Below are positions 1 to 9,500 of a DNA stretch of 64,000 bases, one piece after another. The translations under genes and the position numbers were made by a program. The stretch spans positions 62,001 through 126,000 of the forward strand of contig NZ_PKQQ01000006.1 of the NCBI RefSeq assembly GCF_002893095.1. Direction: 5' to 3'. The notes below the pieces were generated by a model that had not been told where the DNA came from, did no database searches, and saw only the letters and a list, made by a program, of their open reading frames with translations. The DNA is from Stenotrophomonas sp. VV52. Its GTDB lineage: Bacteria > Pseudomonadota > Gammaproteobacteria > Xanthomonadales > Xanthomonadaceae. Every line of letters starts with the position of its first letter. Position 1 is the first letter of the stretch.

Positions 1-1
1 G

Positions 2-763
2 GTGACCTTCAGCCACGGCTGGCCGCTGGACTCGGACAGCTGGGACCCGCAGATGATGTTCCTAGCCAGCAAGGGCTACCGCGTGGTCGCCCACGACCGC
101 CGCGGCCACGGCCGCTCCAGCCAGCCGTGGGACGGCAACGACATGGACCACTACGCCGACGACCTGGCCACGGTGATCAACACCTTGGGCCTGAAGGACG
201 TCACCCTGGTGGGCTTCTCCACGGGCGGCGGTGAAGTGGCCCGCTACATCGGCCGCTACGGCACCGACCGTGTAAAGAAGGCCGTGCTGATCAGCGCCGT
301 GCCGCCCTTCATGCTCAAGACCGCAGACAATCCGGGCGGCGTACCGATCGAGGTCTTCGACGGCATGCGCAAGGGCCAGCTGGAGAACCGCTCGCAGTTG
401 TTCAAGGACGTTCCCAGCGGCCCGTTCTACGGCTACAACCGTCCGGGCGCGAAACCGAACCAGGCGTTGATTGATGCCTGGTGGGCGCAGGGCATGGCCG
501 GCGGTTTGAAGAACACTTACGACTCGGTTGCCGCGTTCTCCGCCACCGACTTCCGCGGTGACCTGAAGCGCTTCAACGTGCCCACCCTGATCATCCATGG
601 CGACGACGACCAGGTGGTGCCGATCGACGTGGGTGGCCGGCAGTCGGCCAAGCTGATCAAGGGTGCGAGGCTGATCGAGTATCCCGGCGCGCCGCACGGG
701 CTTACCGAAACGCACAAGGACAAGGTCAACCAGGATCTGCTGGCGTTCCTGCAGGAGAAGTGA
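2..763 (+). CDS. Alpha/beta hydrolase, non-haem haloperoxidase/arylesterase type (5' partial)
   Basis: The gene is cut by the window's left edge and only about 20 N-terminal residues should be missing. It is an alpha/beta-hydrolase of the cofactor-free chloroperoxidase/esterase family. Seen directly: the oxyanion-hole motif SHGWPL, the nucleophile elbow GFSTGG, the acid residue in HGDDDQVVP and the catalytic His in APHGL. Family members hydrolyse small esters or make peracids that can halogenate substrates in vitro; the natural substrate is usually unknown. There is no signal peptide in the visible part, so a cytoplasmic location is likely. It converges on the LprI-like gene across a strong hairpin. 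Confidence 0.9.
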   Translation: MTFSHGWPLDSDSWDPQMMFLASKGYRVVAHDRRGHGRSSQPWDGNDMDHYADDLATVINTLGLKDVTLVGFSTGGGEVARYIGRYGTDRVKKAVLISAVPPFMLKTADNPGGVPIEVFDGMRKGQLENRSQLFKDVPSGPFYGYNRPGAKPNQALIDAWWAQGMAGGLKNTYDSVAAFSATDFRGDLKRFNVPTLIIHGDDDQVVPIDVGGRQSAKLIKGARLIEYPGAPHGLTETHKDKVNQDLLAFLQEK

Positions 764-795
764 CCTGGGCCACACGACATGGCCGAGCTCTTCGA

Positions 796-822
796 GGCGC
801 CGGATCGCCGATCCGGCGCCTT
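796..822. terminator. Hairpin between convergent genes
   Basis: An 11-bp perfect stem (GGCGCCGGATC / GATCCGGCGCC, positions 796-806 and 810-820) with a 3-nt loop lies between the ends of two convergent genes. There is no long T run, so it is a terminator-like structure that could serve both strands. Confidence 0.6.
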
Positions 823-829
823 GCTGCAC

Positions 830-1309
830 CTACTCCCCCGCAGTGGGATAGGAGCCTGCGCACACGTCGCCCTCCTCAGTGCCAGATACCCATTGCTCAA
901 GCTGTTTGATGCGGTCGCGTGTCAGCTGCTCGTACTCGCCGCTCTGGCACATCGGCAACACGCTGCCGGAGTCCGCAGGGTCTGGGTACCGCGCCGCGAT
1001 CTGTGCATCGCGGAACGCCACCCACGCACGTTGCGCTGCCCGAAACTTCTCCACGAACACCTTGTCGCCTGCATTGGCTGCCAGCACCTTCGCATAGACC
1101 CGGTTGAGCTCGGCATCGGCGCCCTGGGCGCTGTCGCTTGCGCACTGGTTGAGTCCTGCCTGGGACTGGTCGGGGCTATCGCACGCCATCCCATCAGACG
1201 TCTGCGCCGACACCTTCGTCTTGGCGTTCTCCGCGGGCATCTGTGCATGTGCTGTCAGTGTTGGCACAAGGCAGAATGTGAGAACGAGAACTGAGCAACA
1301 TCCTCTCAT
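830..1309 (-). CDS. Secreted LprI/DUF1311-family protein
   Basis: The 159-residue protein starts with a clear signal peptide (MRGCCSVLVLTFCL... cleaved near AHA-Q). The start at 1309 was chosen because it places this signal at the N terminus; the frame stays open further upstream but reads as nonsense. The mature part matches the LprI-N/DUF1311 fold: several cysteines, and a central helix pair around ADAELNRVYAKVL and QRAWVAFRDAQ. Family members are periplasmic or lipid-anchored proteins, some of which inhibit lysozyme. Lysozyme inhibition here is an inference from the family only. It is probably transcribed alone. Confidence 0.75.
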   Translation of the reverse strand: MRGCCSVLVLTFCLVPTLTAHAQMPAENAKTKVSAQTSDGMACDSPDQSQAGLNQCASDSAQGADAELNRVYAKVLAANAGDKVFVEKFRAAQRAWVAFRDAQIAARYPDPADSGSVLPMCQSGEYEQLTRDRIKQLEQWVSGTEEGDVCAGSYPTAGE

Positions 1310-1475
1310 CGGTTCAACTCCAGAAGGGACACGTGAGCGTAAAGCTGATCCATCTCCTACTGCGTCAAGCTGTAGCCACCGTCCTGCAATGGTGATGGGT
1401 GCTTCCCACGCTCCTGAGGCGGAATGTCTCTCCAGCCTAGTGAACGCTGCGCGAACTTCGGCGGTCTGGCGCAAG

Positions 1476-1958
1476 CTAATGCACGCAGTCCAATGCACGC
1501 TTGATCGCCTCTGCCACCGGATCCGGTGTCAGCGGAACGGCTGCCGTATCGACGATGGAAATCAGCCCGAGCAGATTTCGCACGCTCAGATCCTCCACCG
1601 AGCCCGGGCAGCGGTCCAGGATGTCGACAAGCGCCAGCAGCTCAACCACGCTCAGGTCGAAGACTCGCAGCAGTCGCCGGATGACGCTGAACAGCTCTTT
1701 CCTTGAGACGTCGTCGGGCCCCAGCAGGCGGTTCACGAAGGTGCCGGGCAACTCGGGGTGAACATCGCGAGTGGCGGAAATGGCGCGCAGCACCGCCCCC
1801 ATCGTGAGTGACTCGAAGGGCTCCTGGATGGCGTTGAGGTGCTTCTCAAGCGTGCACCACTGAGGGCTTCCCCAGTCCAGCGTACCGGCGATGTAGCTGA
1901 AGTAGGAGACGAAGTTGACGGTGGTGCGCTCGGGCGCGCCCAGGGATTCAGATGACAT
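1476..1958 (-). CDS. Hypothetical protein
   Basis: This 160-residue protein is not recognised. It is predicted soluble, with no signal peptide or membrane segment, and is rich in leucine and acidic residues. Its C-terminal half contains helical stretches such as RKELFSVIRRLLRVFDLSVVELL. The start at 1958 is favoured because GAGGAG lies just upstream; the frame extends further 5' without a good ribosome site. It lies at the edge of the accessory island and may belong to it. No function is proposed. Confidence 0.6.
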   Translation of the reverse strand: MSSESLGAPERTTVNFVSYFSYIAGTLDWGSPQWCTLEKHLNAIQEPFESLTMGAVLRAISATRDVHPELPGTFVNRLLGPDDVSRKELFSVIRRLLRVFDLSVVELLALVDILDRCPGSVEDLSVRNLLGLISIVDTAAVPLTPDPVAEAIKRALDCVH

Positions 1959-2547
1959 GGCGGAACTCCTCAATTGATCATCAAGGTCCGCCGCCCCGCT
2001 GCAAAACGAGGTGGCGGACGGTGCACGGTTTGCAGACCGGATTGAGGCCACCGGCAGGCCTTTCAGCCTCCGCACACCGCCCGCCATTTAACTGGCAAGC
2101 GACCGCCCATCGTCGATGCAGCGGGCCGAAAAGGAAAGGGCCATGCATCGAACGATGGGCGCTGGTGCACCTCAAAACAGAACGGGCTGCAAATCCCGGT
2201 CGCCGATTGTGCGGCGACAACGGGATCGTCTGCCGCGCACGCGTCGCAGTCAAAGAAGCAGCACTCGTTCTGCGGAATCGGTACCGAAAAGAGGTTCGAA
2301 CTGTGAGCTGCGACGCGATAGCTGAGGCTAAAAACGTCTGCTGGCCCAGCGTTCAAGAGAAACCGCGAACCCTACTCCGAAGTCGCAAACAGCCAGGTTA
2401 GCCGCTCCCGAGCTGCTCTACGACTGTGCCCATCTACCGGCCTCTTCGCCTCCTCTGCTTGGAAGGAAGCAATCTCAATCCGATGTGCGACCAGGCCGCC
2501 ATCTATAGCTTGCTATAAAGCTTATGCAAACTTTATAGTTCGAGGGC
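1959..2547. other. Intergenic region with a long imperfect hairpin
   Basis: There is no convincing gene in this 589-bp stretch; short open frames on both strands lack ribosome sites and family signatures. It contains a hairpin at 2104-2161: arms CGCCCATCGT/ACGATGGGCG (10 bp) and CGATGCA/TGCATCG (7 bp), separated by one bulged A at 2151, closing a 23-nt loop. The last 50 bp hold the palindromic promoter region of the Fic gene. Confidence 0.5.
2504..2538. promoter_or_regulatory. Overlapping palindromes in the fic promoter (candidate operator)
   Basis: Two perfect inverted repeats overlap: TATAGC-TT-GCTATA (2504-2517) and CTATAAAG-10 nt-CTTTATAG (2513-2538). They sit 9-44 bp before the Fic start codon, where a promoter would be expected, in an AT-rich patch. 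They could be an operator, for example for autoregulation by the Fic protein's own C-terminal winged-helix-like region. That role is inferred. Confidence 0.5.
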
Positions 2548-3879
2548 ATGAAGATCCCCGTCGACCCACCGAAGCTGAACGAGGTGTTCGAGGAGGCCGT
2601 AAAGGCCGGCATTCTCATGGACCTCTATTCGGGCAAGTTCTCTCCCGAGGTACAGGGTGACTACATCCATTGGGACCGGCTCCGGCATAAAACGCCGCCG
2701 GACGGGCTGACCTCCCGCACCTGGTGGGCAACGATCAAGTTTGCTCGTCTTGCACTCAAGCAGGAGCTTGCACTGCAGGACAAGGATGGAGAGCCCTTCT
2801 CGGTGTCCATTGGTTTCAGGCTGCTGAAGAGTCTTCACTACGTTGACCGCGAAGCCGCAGATGCGATTCGGAAGATGGAAAGCTCGGGAGGCCCGGGGCG
2901 GTTTCTCATCCGCTCGCTGATCGAAGAGTCCATGACCTCGTCCCAGCTCGAGGGCGCAGCGACAAGTCGCGTTGTCGCCAAGGAGATGCTGAGCACCGGC
3001 CGGTTCCCGCGCGATCAGAGCGAACGGATGATCTACAACAACTACCTGGCGATGAAGCTGGTGAGGGAGAGGGGGAAGCGGCGCTTCACCGTTGATGAAA
3101 TCCTGGAGCTGCACGCGTTGCTCACTGCCGGAACCATGGAGTCAGACAGCGACTGCGGACGGTTGCGCGACGCCGACGACAACGTCCTCATCTTCGACCG
3201 TGGCTCGGACACCGTACTGCATACACCCCCACCCGCCAAGGAGGTCAGGGAGCGGCTGGAAAGGCTGTGCGAGTTTGCCAACGGCCAGAACGAAGACCCG
3301 TTCATTCATCCAGTGGTTCGAGCAATCGCCATCCACTTCCAGATCGGCTACGACCACCCGTTCTGCGACGGTAACGGGCGCACTGCCCGAGTGCTGTTCT
3401 ACTGGTCGATGATGAATTCCGGCTACTGGCTTACCGAGTATCTGTCCATCTCAAGTGTTCTGAGGAAGTCGCAAGGCAACTACATGCGCGCCTACCTCTA
3501 CACCGAGCATGACGATTCGGACATGACTTACTTCATCTCGCAGCAGCTCGATGCGATTGAGCAATCGATTGCGGGATTGCATGCCTATATCAAGAGCAAG
3601 AGCGACCAGAAGCGCCAGGTGCACCGCACACTGGGTACCTCACGGGTTGCCGGGATCGAGCTTAACCACCGGCAGCGTGCGCTTCTCGCGAACGCCCTGA
3701 ACGATCCAGATCGCGCCTATACCGTGGCAACGCACCGTGCTGCCCATCAGATTTCTTACCCGACGGCTCTCGGTGACCTGACGGCGCTAGTGAATGCAGG
3801 TCTGCTCGAGACGCAAATGGCAGGAAGGGCGTACGAGTATCTGCCGGTTGTAGGCTTCGCAGACCGTCTTCGGCAGTAG
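2548..3879 (+). CDS. Stand-alone Fic-domain AMP-transferase (SoFic-like)
   Basis: Fic enzymes transfer AMP (or related groups) to hydroxyl side chains of target proteins. The 443-residue protein carries the complete catalytic motif HPFCDGNGRTAR at residues 270-281. It also has an N-terminal inhibitory helix motif S-x-x-x-E-G (SSQLEG, residues 131-136), as in class II Fic proteins that restrain themselves. The first 60 residues match the family's N-terminal region (MKIPxxPP...HWD.LRH), which supports the ATG at 2548, although the purine-rich GAGGG is unusually close to it. The C-terminal ~80 residues look like a winged-helix segment. No separate antitoxin gene is adjacent. Single-gene Fic proteins of this build are known as the SoFic anti-phage system; that role here is inferred from context. 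Confidence 0.85.
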   Translation: MKIPVDPPKLNEVFEEAVKAGILMDLYSGKFSPEVQGDYIHWDRLRHKTPPDGLTSRTWWATIKFARLALKQELALQDKDGEPFSVSIGFRLLKSLHYVDREAADAIRKMESSGGPGRFLIRSLIEESMTSSQLEGAATSRVVAKEMLSTGRFPRDQSERMIYNNYLAMKLVRERGKRRFTVDEILELHALLTAGTMESDSDCGRLRDADDNVLIFDRGSDTVLHTPPPAKEVRERLERLCEFANGQNEDPFIHPVVRAIAIHFQIGYDHPFCDGNGRTARVLFYWSMMNSGYWLTEYLSISSVLRKSQGNYMRAYLYTEHDDSDMTYFISQQLDAIEQSIAGLHAYIKSKSDQKRQVHRTLGTSRVAGIELNHRQRALLANALNDPDRAYTVATHRAAHQISYPTALGDLTALVNAGLLETQMAGRAYEYLPVVGFADRLRQ

Positions 3880-3927
3880 GCAACCCGAGAACAGCGGGCA
3901 AGCCCAGTCCCAACCTACCGAAGACAC

Positions 3928-4527
3928 TTAACCTGCGGGTTGAGAGTCATGAGGCAGGGGCGCCGAACTGTCTGCCGACGACTTCATACAACACTCGTAG
4001 AACTGCTGCGTTGCTGCCTTGAGACACGCTGTCTCCGCCCTGCTCGATAGACCCGTGAAGTACTCACGTATCAGCGCCTTATCGACCACTGCGCGCCAGT
4101 ACACATGACTCCTGCGATGCGTCCTCGCCCACGGCTTCAGCGTGGTGCTCTGGCCGGTACGAGCCAGCGCCCAGAACTTGCGGCCTCCCCGCAGCACGCC
4201 AGCCGTTTCCAGCTCGAATCCGCTGCAGGCGGTCAGGTCGCGGTAGAACTCAAGTATCTCGCCCGGTTGGACGACTTGGAACCGTTTGCTGACCACAGCC
4301 AGCGGGCATTTGCTGTCGGAGCGGTACAGCACCTTCTGTTCCGGGAAGGCATTGATAACCCCCACGCTGTTGCTGCCGGTGATGTAGCGGACTTCGGACC
4401 GCTCAATCTTCCAATCCATCCCCGCTTCCTGCCTCCAGACCTCAATCGGCTGCTGAGGGGCCAGGTTGTTGCCTAGCCCGTGCCACGGCTTCTCGCCGGC
4501 ATAGGCCATCGTTTCAACCAAGTGCAT
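3928..4527 (-). pseudogene. DUF932 (phage/plasmid-related) protein, C-terminally disrupted
   Basis: The N-terminal ~120 residues match DUF932 proteins of plasmids and integrative elements (MAYAGEKPWHGLGN..., then YRDLTACSGFELETAGVLRGGRKFWALAR). DUF932 function is unknown. Family members are usually about 300 residues or more; here the recognisable homology stops after ARTGQST, and the last ~75 residues (Arg-, Ser- and Cys-rich) do not resemble the family. A deletion or frameshift is likely. The start at 4527 follows a good GAGGAAA site. It converges with the Fic gene across 48 bp. Confidence 0.6.
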
Positions 4528-5044
4528 TGTCGTTTCCTCGTAACTTGATGGCATAAACGCGCAAGGCCCGGAAATCCGGGACTTGTGCATATTTCCGCTG
4601 CGCACAGTTGTTTATGGAAACCTGGAAGTGCACCCCGTGCATTGGGCGAAACCTAAAAGCAGAGTCGCGGCCACCACCAGCATGCAGGTCAGAACATCAG
4701 TCCTTGGCGGGATCACCTTCCATCTCCCATTGAGCTCTGCAGTGCGGAGGCTCTTACGCGAGACCATCCGACTTTGGTCTCACGCAGGTGATCTGCGTCT
4801 GAAACATTTTTCGTTGACAGATCAGCGGTAGCGATGCGTCCGCTCATCCGAATCACGCCCCGCACTGATGGGCGCTGTCGGTCCGACGCCAAACATGAGT
4901 GGCGAAAGCACCTCGACTCCGACGCGGGACAGGCGTTGCCGAGATAAAATGCGATTCGGCTAGCCGTTTTATGAATTAGTTGATGAAAGCGTTAAGCTAT
5001 AGCAGATACATAGCATTGATCTGAGGACGCGGTCCTGCACAAGC
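4528..5044. other. Intergenic region, no gene recognised
   Basis: This 517-bp gap between two minus-strand genes should hold the promoter of the DUF932 gene. One short plus-strand frame (4583-4831) has neither a ribosome site nor family features. A 10-bp perfect palindrome, CGGCTAGCCG (4957-4966), is flanked by ATAAAA and TTTTAT and could be an operator or a weak hairpin. Confidence 0.4.
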
Positions 5045-6568
5045 TCACGCTGAGTCAAGCGAGTTTGAACCTTCCTGGGAACCCGCATCAACAGGCCAAT
5101 CCAGACTGTCACGCAATGCAAAGCCATCCGCAGCCCCGTATCTTGTCACTTTCGGCGGTAGTTGAGCCGCTAGATACTGGTGCACACGACGAACAGTGGC
5201 CTCATCAAAGCTGAGGATACCCAACGGCACAGGAAAACCACGACTCTCGGTAACTGGAGCATGAACGGTGATTGCCGCCATTCGTCCTGGAACTAAAAGA
5301 ATCTCGAGCGAACTCGGAATCGCTCCGTTCTTCGGCCTGATGTATGTGGCCGGCAAGGCCTTAACCAGGTGCCATGCTGGCTTTTCATGGCCAACTACAA
5401 CTGGAGTACGCTCCATCAACTTTCCACTACTGTCGGAAGAAGCACCTTCTTTTGCGAGTCTTTCAAGCAACATCCGGAAGGAGCGAGATGCCCCCCAAGC
5501 TGCCTGATTCGGCATCACCCAAACAAACGCATCATCCTTGCCGACCATTCGATCCTTGGTGTAGCCGATTGCAGTCGCGACTCGCTCAATATTTTCCGGT
5601 TGGTACAACGCCCCCACGATACCAACCGTAGGTCTGTGGCTTCGAAGCTCACCCGCACGCCCAGCCGTCTCTTTGAAGTATCGAAGCGCTGCAAACCCGG
5701 ACTTATTGCTGTATTCCTTCAAGTAGGATGGTGCGAATTCCACAAGCGTATCGAAAGCATTTGCGTCTTCGGCGGTTTGTGATGTCCGTAAATTTTCCAA
5801 GTATTCAGCGATGCCATGCACCACCTGATCGCGATCACTGAGTTCATGTCCCACCTTCCATGCGTCCAAGAACGGCTCCGGCTCGCCAGGCCGCCGGACA
5901 TTTGCGATTGCCACAAAAGGGACGATTGTGGAAAACCGGTCGCCAGCCACCACCTCATCCACAGAGTAAAGAGACCGCTTCAGAATATCCGCCGCATCTC
6001 TTTCTTTTCGGCTGGCTATCTCTACGTAGAATCTTCGAAACGACTCCGGCACATGCTTCGACGCAGTTGCGGCCAACTCCGGGTTGCGAATTCTTAGCTC
6101 GGGAAGCGCCCTCTCGAAATCGGATTGGTACTCGCGATCGCAGGGCGCCAGTGAGAGCAGATCGAAACCGATCTTGTCCATTTTCTTAACAACGTCGTAA
6201 ATTTGCGGCTTATCACCCTCCTTGAACAACGCTTGACCTGCATCCGTCAGCCAAATGCGACCTTCGGAACGGGATATGTAAGCCCTTGTCTCCGCGTCCC
6301 TGATGACATACGCCATCTCGTTAGCGTTGAAGCCGAAGAAATGTGCAGCTGCATCCTCTTGTATCCCATCCGCGGAATACAGAAGGCGCAAGAGGAATTC
6401 GGTCGTGAGGGAGACGTCACCCACTTCCGCCACTTTGTGATGAACAAGAAACTGTCGGGCTGGAAGCTGCACATCGAAAATTCCAACAGGAACGCGGACT
6501 TCAACGGCGTCGGCGTCATTACTATCTGTATTCTTGGTCAGTGACAGAACTCGCCGTGAAGTAGTCAT
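5045..6568 (-). CDS. Unknown 507-aa partner of the NERD-kinase-helicase protein
   Basis: I do not recognise this protein by sequence. It is soluble. Residues about 50-115 read like a winged-helix domain, ending in RIWLTDAGQALF. The C-terminal third has an alternating strand pattern (EILLVPGRMAAITVHAP, residues 422-438) preceded by HEKPAWH near residue 394. Its start overlaps the stop of the large upstream gene by 4 bp (ATGA), so the two are translationally coupled and probably act together. In type I Mokosh the partner of the kinase-helicase is a PLD-family nuclease. A clear HxK...GSxN pair is not visible here, so PLD identity is unproven and this may be a different effector or adaptor. Confidence 0.75.
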   Translation of the reverse strand: MTTSRRVLSLTKNTDSNDADAVEVRVPVGIFDVQLPARQFLVHHKVAEVGDVSLTTEFLLRLLYSADGIQEDAAAHFFGFNANEMAYVIRDAETRAYISRSEGRIWLTDAGQALFKEGDKPQIYDVVKKMDKIGFDLLSLAPCDREYQSDFERALPELRIRNPELAATASKHVPESFRRFYVEIASRKERDAADILKRSLYSVDEVVAGDRFSTIVPFVAIANVRRPGEPEPFLDAWKVGHELSDRDQVVHGIAEYLENLRTSQTAEDANAFDTLVEFAPSYLKEYSNKSGFAALRYFKETAGRAGELRSHRPTVGIVGALYQPENIERVATAIGYTKDRMVGKDDAFVWVMPNQAAWGASRSFRMLLERLAKEGASSDSSGKLMERTPVVVGHEKPAWHLVKALPATYIRPKNGAIPSSLEILLVPGRMAAITVHAPVTESRGFPVPLGILSFDEATVRRVHQYLAAQLPPKVTRYGAADGFALRDSLDWPVDAGSQEGSNSLDSA

Positions 6569-9500
6569 GCGACACGACCGTTTTGCGCCTTGAAACTATC
6601 AGGCGTGTTCTTTCCCTTTTTTTGTCCCGCCTTAGGGGAAGACACGAGCTCGGCGGCATCCAGCAGCACGGCTTCACCGGCCTTAATCTCTTCGTCGAAC
6701 CCTGTCGAGATCCTGCCAAGGGGGGACCCGTCTCGCCAGCCTGCCTTTGCACCAACGATAAGCAAACGATCCATCGCTCGACTCAAGGCGACATTGACTC
6801 GATTCTTTTTAGCCATAAAACCGGGGTTAATGGTTGCGGTGCCGTGATCCTTCGCTCCATCCGCATTGTTCCTAACCAAGGACAGCATCACGACCAAATT
6901 TTCCTTGCCTTGGTAGCTGTCGATGGTATCGACCTTGATCGTGCGTCGAAATGCCTCCGGCAAGCTCTCCGACTGAAGTTTCCGTCTAACTAGGTCCAGC
7001 TGGGCGGCATAGGCACAAATCACGCCAATGGCCTGCGAGCCATCTGGAAGGCTTCTGAGCCAGCTCAGGAAAGGCTCGTGTTCCGACCATCGCTTGAGCA
7101 GCGAGACAATCACGTCGGCCTCTGCCGCATTTTGCAAGCTACCAGGCCGGACTTCGCCCCTCTTCTGGTAGGCCGCGACCCCCATGGAATCCGTACACGC
7201 CCATGCCAATGGCATGCTGAGTTCGGGCGGCAACACATTAACAGGAATTCTCGAAGACGTTCGTCCATGCTGAAGCGCGCGATCATAGAACGCGTTGGAC
7301 ACCAATCGGCCAATTGGCGGCAGCATTCGGTACTGCTTTTTTAGTGTGTAGCCGGCCTGCTTGCCGTATGCGGATTCGAATACGCGTTCGAAATCGCTTC
7401 TGACAACCTCACTGACCGAGAGCTTCAATTCTTCGGTGAGTGCATCCACAACATCGGAGGAATGCAATGGTTCAAGCTGTGCATGGTCGCCGACCAGCAC
7501 TATCCACTTTCCCGCCTGGATTGGAACCGCCAGCTCGCTCGGTGTGCAGCGTGCCGCCTCATCGACGATTACCAAGTCAAAGGCGGTCTTGGTTAACCCC
7601 AGCGAAGAACGACCTAGGCCGACGCAGGTACCGGTGACAACTTGACGGGTTCCGGCTAGAAACGTCTCATAGCTTCTCTGCCATGTGGAAACAGTACCAA
7701 CGATATCGCGTCCTAGTTCCACGACATGGCGCAGGCGTTCAATACGGTGTGCCTGATCGCTGGGCAGTTTCGAGAAATACAACGGAGAAACCATCTGCTC
7801 GACTTCAGACGCTTCAACATCCATCAAATCGCAATCAATGCCCCTGTCCAGCAAGCATTGTTCCAATGTTCCTTTCAGCGAATTGATCCTTGAACTCTCA
7901 TTTTCCGCCTCCGCCAGCTCCGATATGCGAGCCAATATCGGTCGGATCGTCTCCTCGTAGTAGAGGACAACGTCGCACTCGCACCTGCCCAGCCCCAAGT
8001 AATTTGCCACTGCTTCCATGCGCATGTCGCGCGTGGCGACAAAACTGTCCTTGTACGCTTTCTCCACGGTTGCCACGTGATAAGGCCGCAACGACTCGGA
8101 CACTTGGCCTTCGGCGCCCACGCGGATCATGCTCAGCGTATCCCGGTCCTTTCCGAACAGGTTCAAGACCGCTTCGGCGGCATTGTTAACTGCTTCGTGC
8201 GACTGGCTGGCGACCAAGACGTTCCGTGCAAGCCCATGTGTCAGGGCGTAGTGAACCAACGCGCCAATGAAATGCGTCTTCCCGGTCCCGGGCGGACCCT
8301 GCAACAGTCCTAGTGGGCGATGCTCAAGAATTCCCTGGAATGCATCGACCTGGGTGGAGTTTAGATTGTAGTTCTCCACGACAAAGGTCTTGTCGACCTC
8401 CGCATCCACCTTGCCAGGAGACTTTCCAGAAACGGGATTAAATGCATCGAGCAGGCCCTGAGCTACCGCATGACCCTTTAAGATTCGTGCGGTTGCTTCC
8501 TCGCGCCGCTGCCAACTGCTGTTTTCGAGCCTACTCTGGAAACGCAAGCGATCGCCATCGCGAACAATCGAGCCGCGCGATCCATCTGTATAACCGTGAA
8601 TTCCAAGCGCATCTGCCGATGATTTCTGCACATCGAGGGTGCCTATTTTTCTCCAGCCACCCTTGCTATCCAACTTCTCGACTGCGACCACATCCTTTCG
8701 GTCGAAATCCATATCGCCCATCGCCAACTGGATCGGCACAACATGCAGGCGCGCTTGGGCACGATAGGTGCTGTCACCCAAGGCGAGCACCTCGGTCTTG
8801 AGCTCGCCTTCTATCTTGATGGAGCGTTCCCACAGCAGCGGGACATCCACCAAGCGGGGGGTAGTGGCCTGCTCTGCTTGCTCCCTTTCAACCAGCTCAT
8901 CTTCCTTAGCCTCGATGCTGGCGACTTGAGACATCTCTAGTTCTTCTTCACTTTCCTGCGAAGAAGAAGGTGCAGCAAGGGCAGTGGCAACTTCTGGCAA
9001 TTGGAGGATCGTTGAAATGGAATCCAGTCGACTGAAACCGCTCTCAATTACGATACTTCCTCGGAAAGAACATTTTTTCTGTCGGCTCAGACGTTGAGAC
9101 TGTGCTTGATCCAGCGAATTACGCCAGGCCCTTGTTGGAACCCCATCATTGCTCAGCTCAATGGACAGTTCTTCCACCGCACCCAAGATCCTGATTCTCT
9201 TGTCGGACTTGGCGATCCAGTACTGGCCTTCGTCAGAAAGCATCGGACCCGTTTCCGCACGGATGATAGAAACGATGTACGTTGCCAGCGCCTCATCGCT
9301 CTGAGAGTTCTTGGCCCGTTCTATTGCCTCACGCAGCGGCAACAAAGTCCCGTTGGATGGCGGTCCCATACGGCATTCTTCGATGGAGCGCGCAATGCGC
9401 CTAGCGGCGTCATCCGAAATATCAACTCTTGCGAGAAGTTCTTCAGCGATCTTCGTCACCGCGAAGCGATCGCGTTCGAAGCGTCCGCCTGAAGCGGGGG

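Noticed and set aside
2104..2161. Integron attC site
   Set aside because: The bulged hairpin is suggestive, but the flanking RYYYAAC and GTTRRRY core sites are missing and no integron integrase is present.
4583..4831. Possible 82-codon gene in the gap upstream of the DUF932 gene
   Set aside because: No ribosome site, no recognisable domain, and it overlaps the likely promoter of the DUF932 gene.
5045..6568. Calling the 507-aa partner a PLD nuclease (MkoB)
   Set aside because: HEK at about residue 394 could be a half-site, but the expected GSxN and a second HxK are not visible, so the name is not justified.
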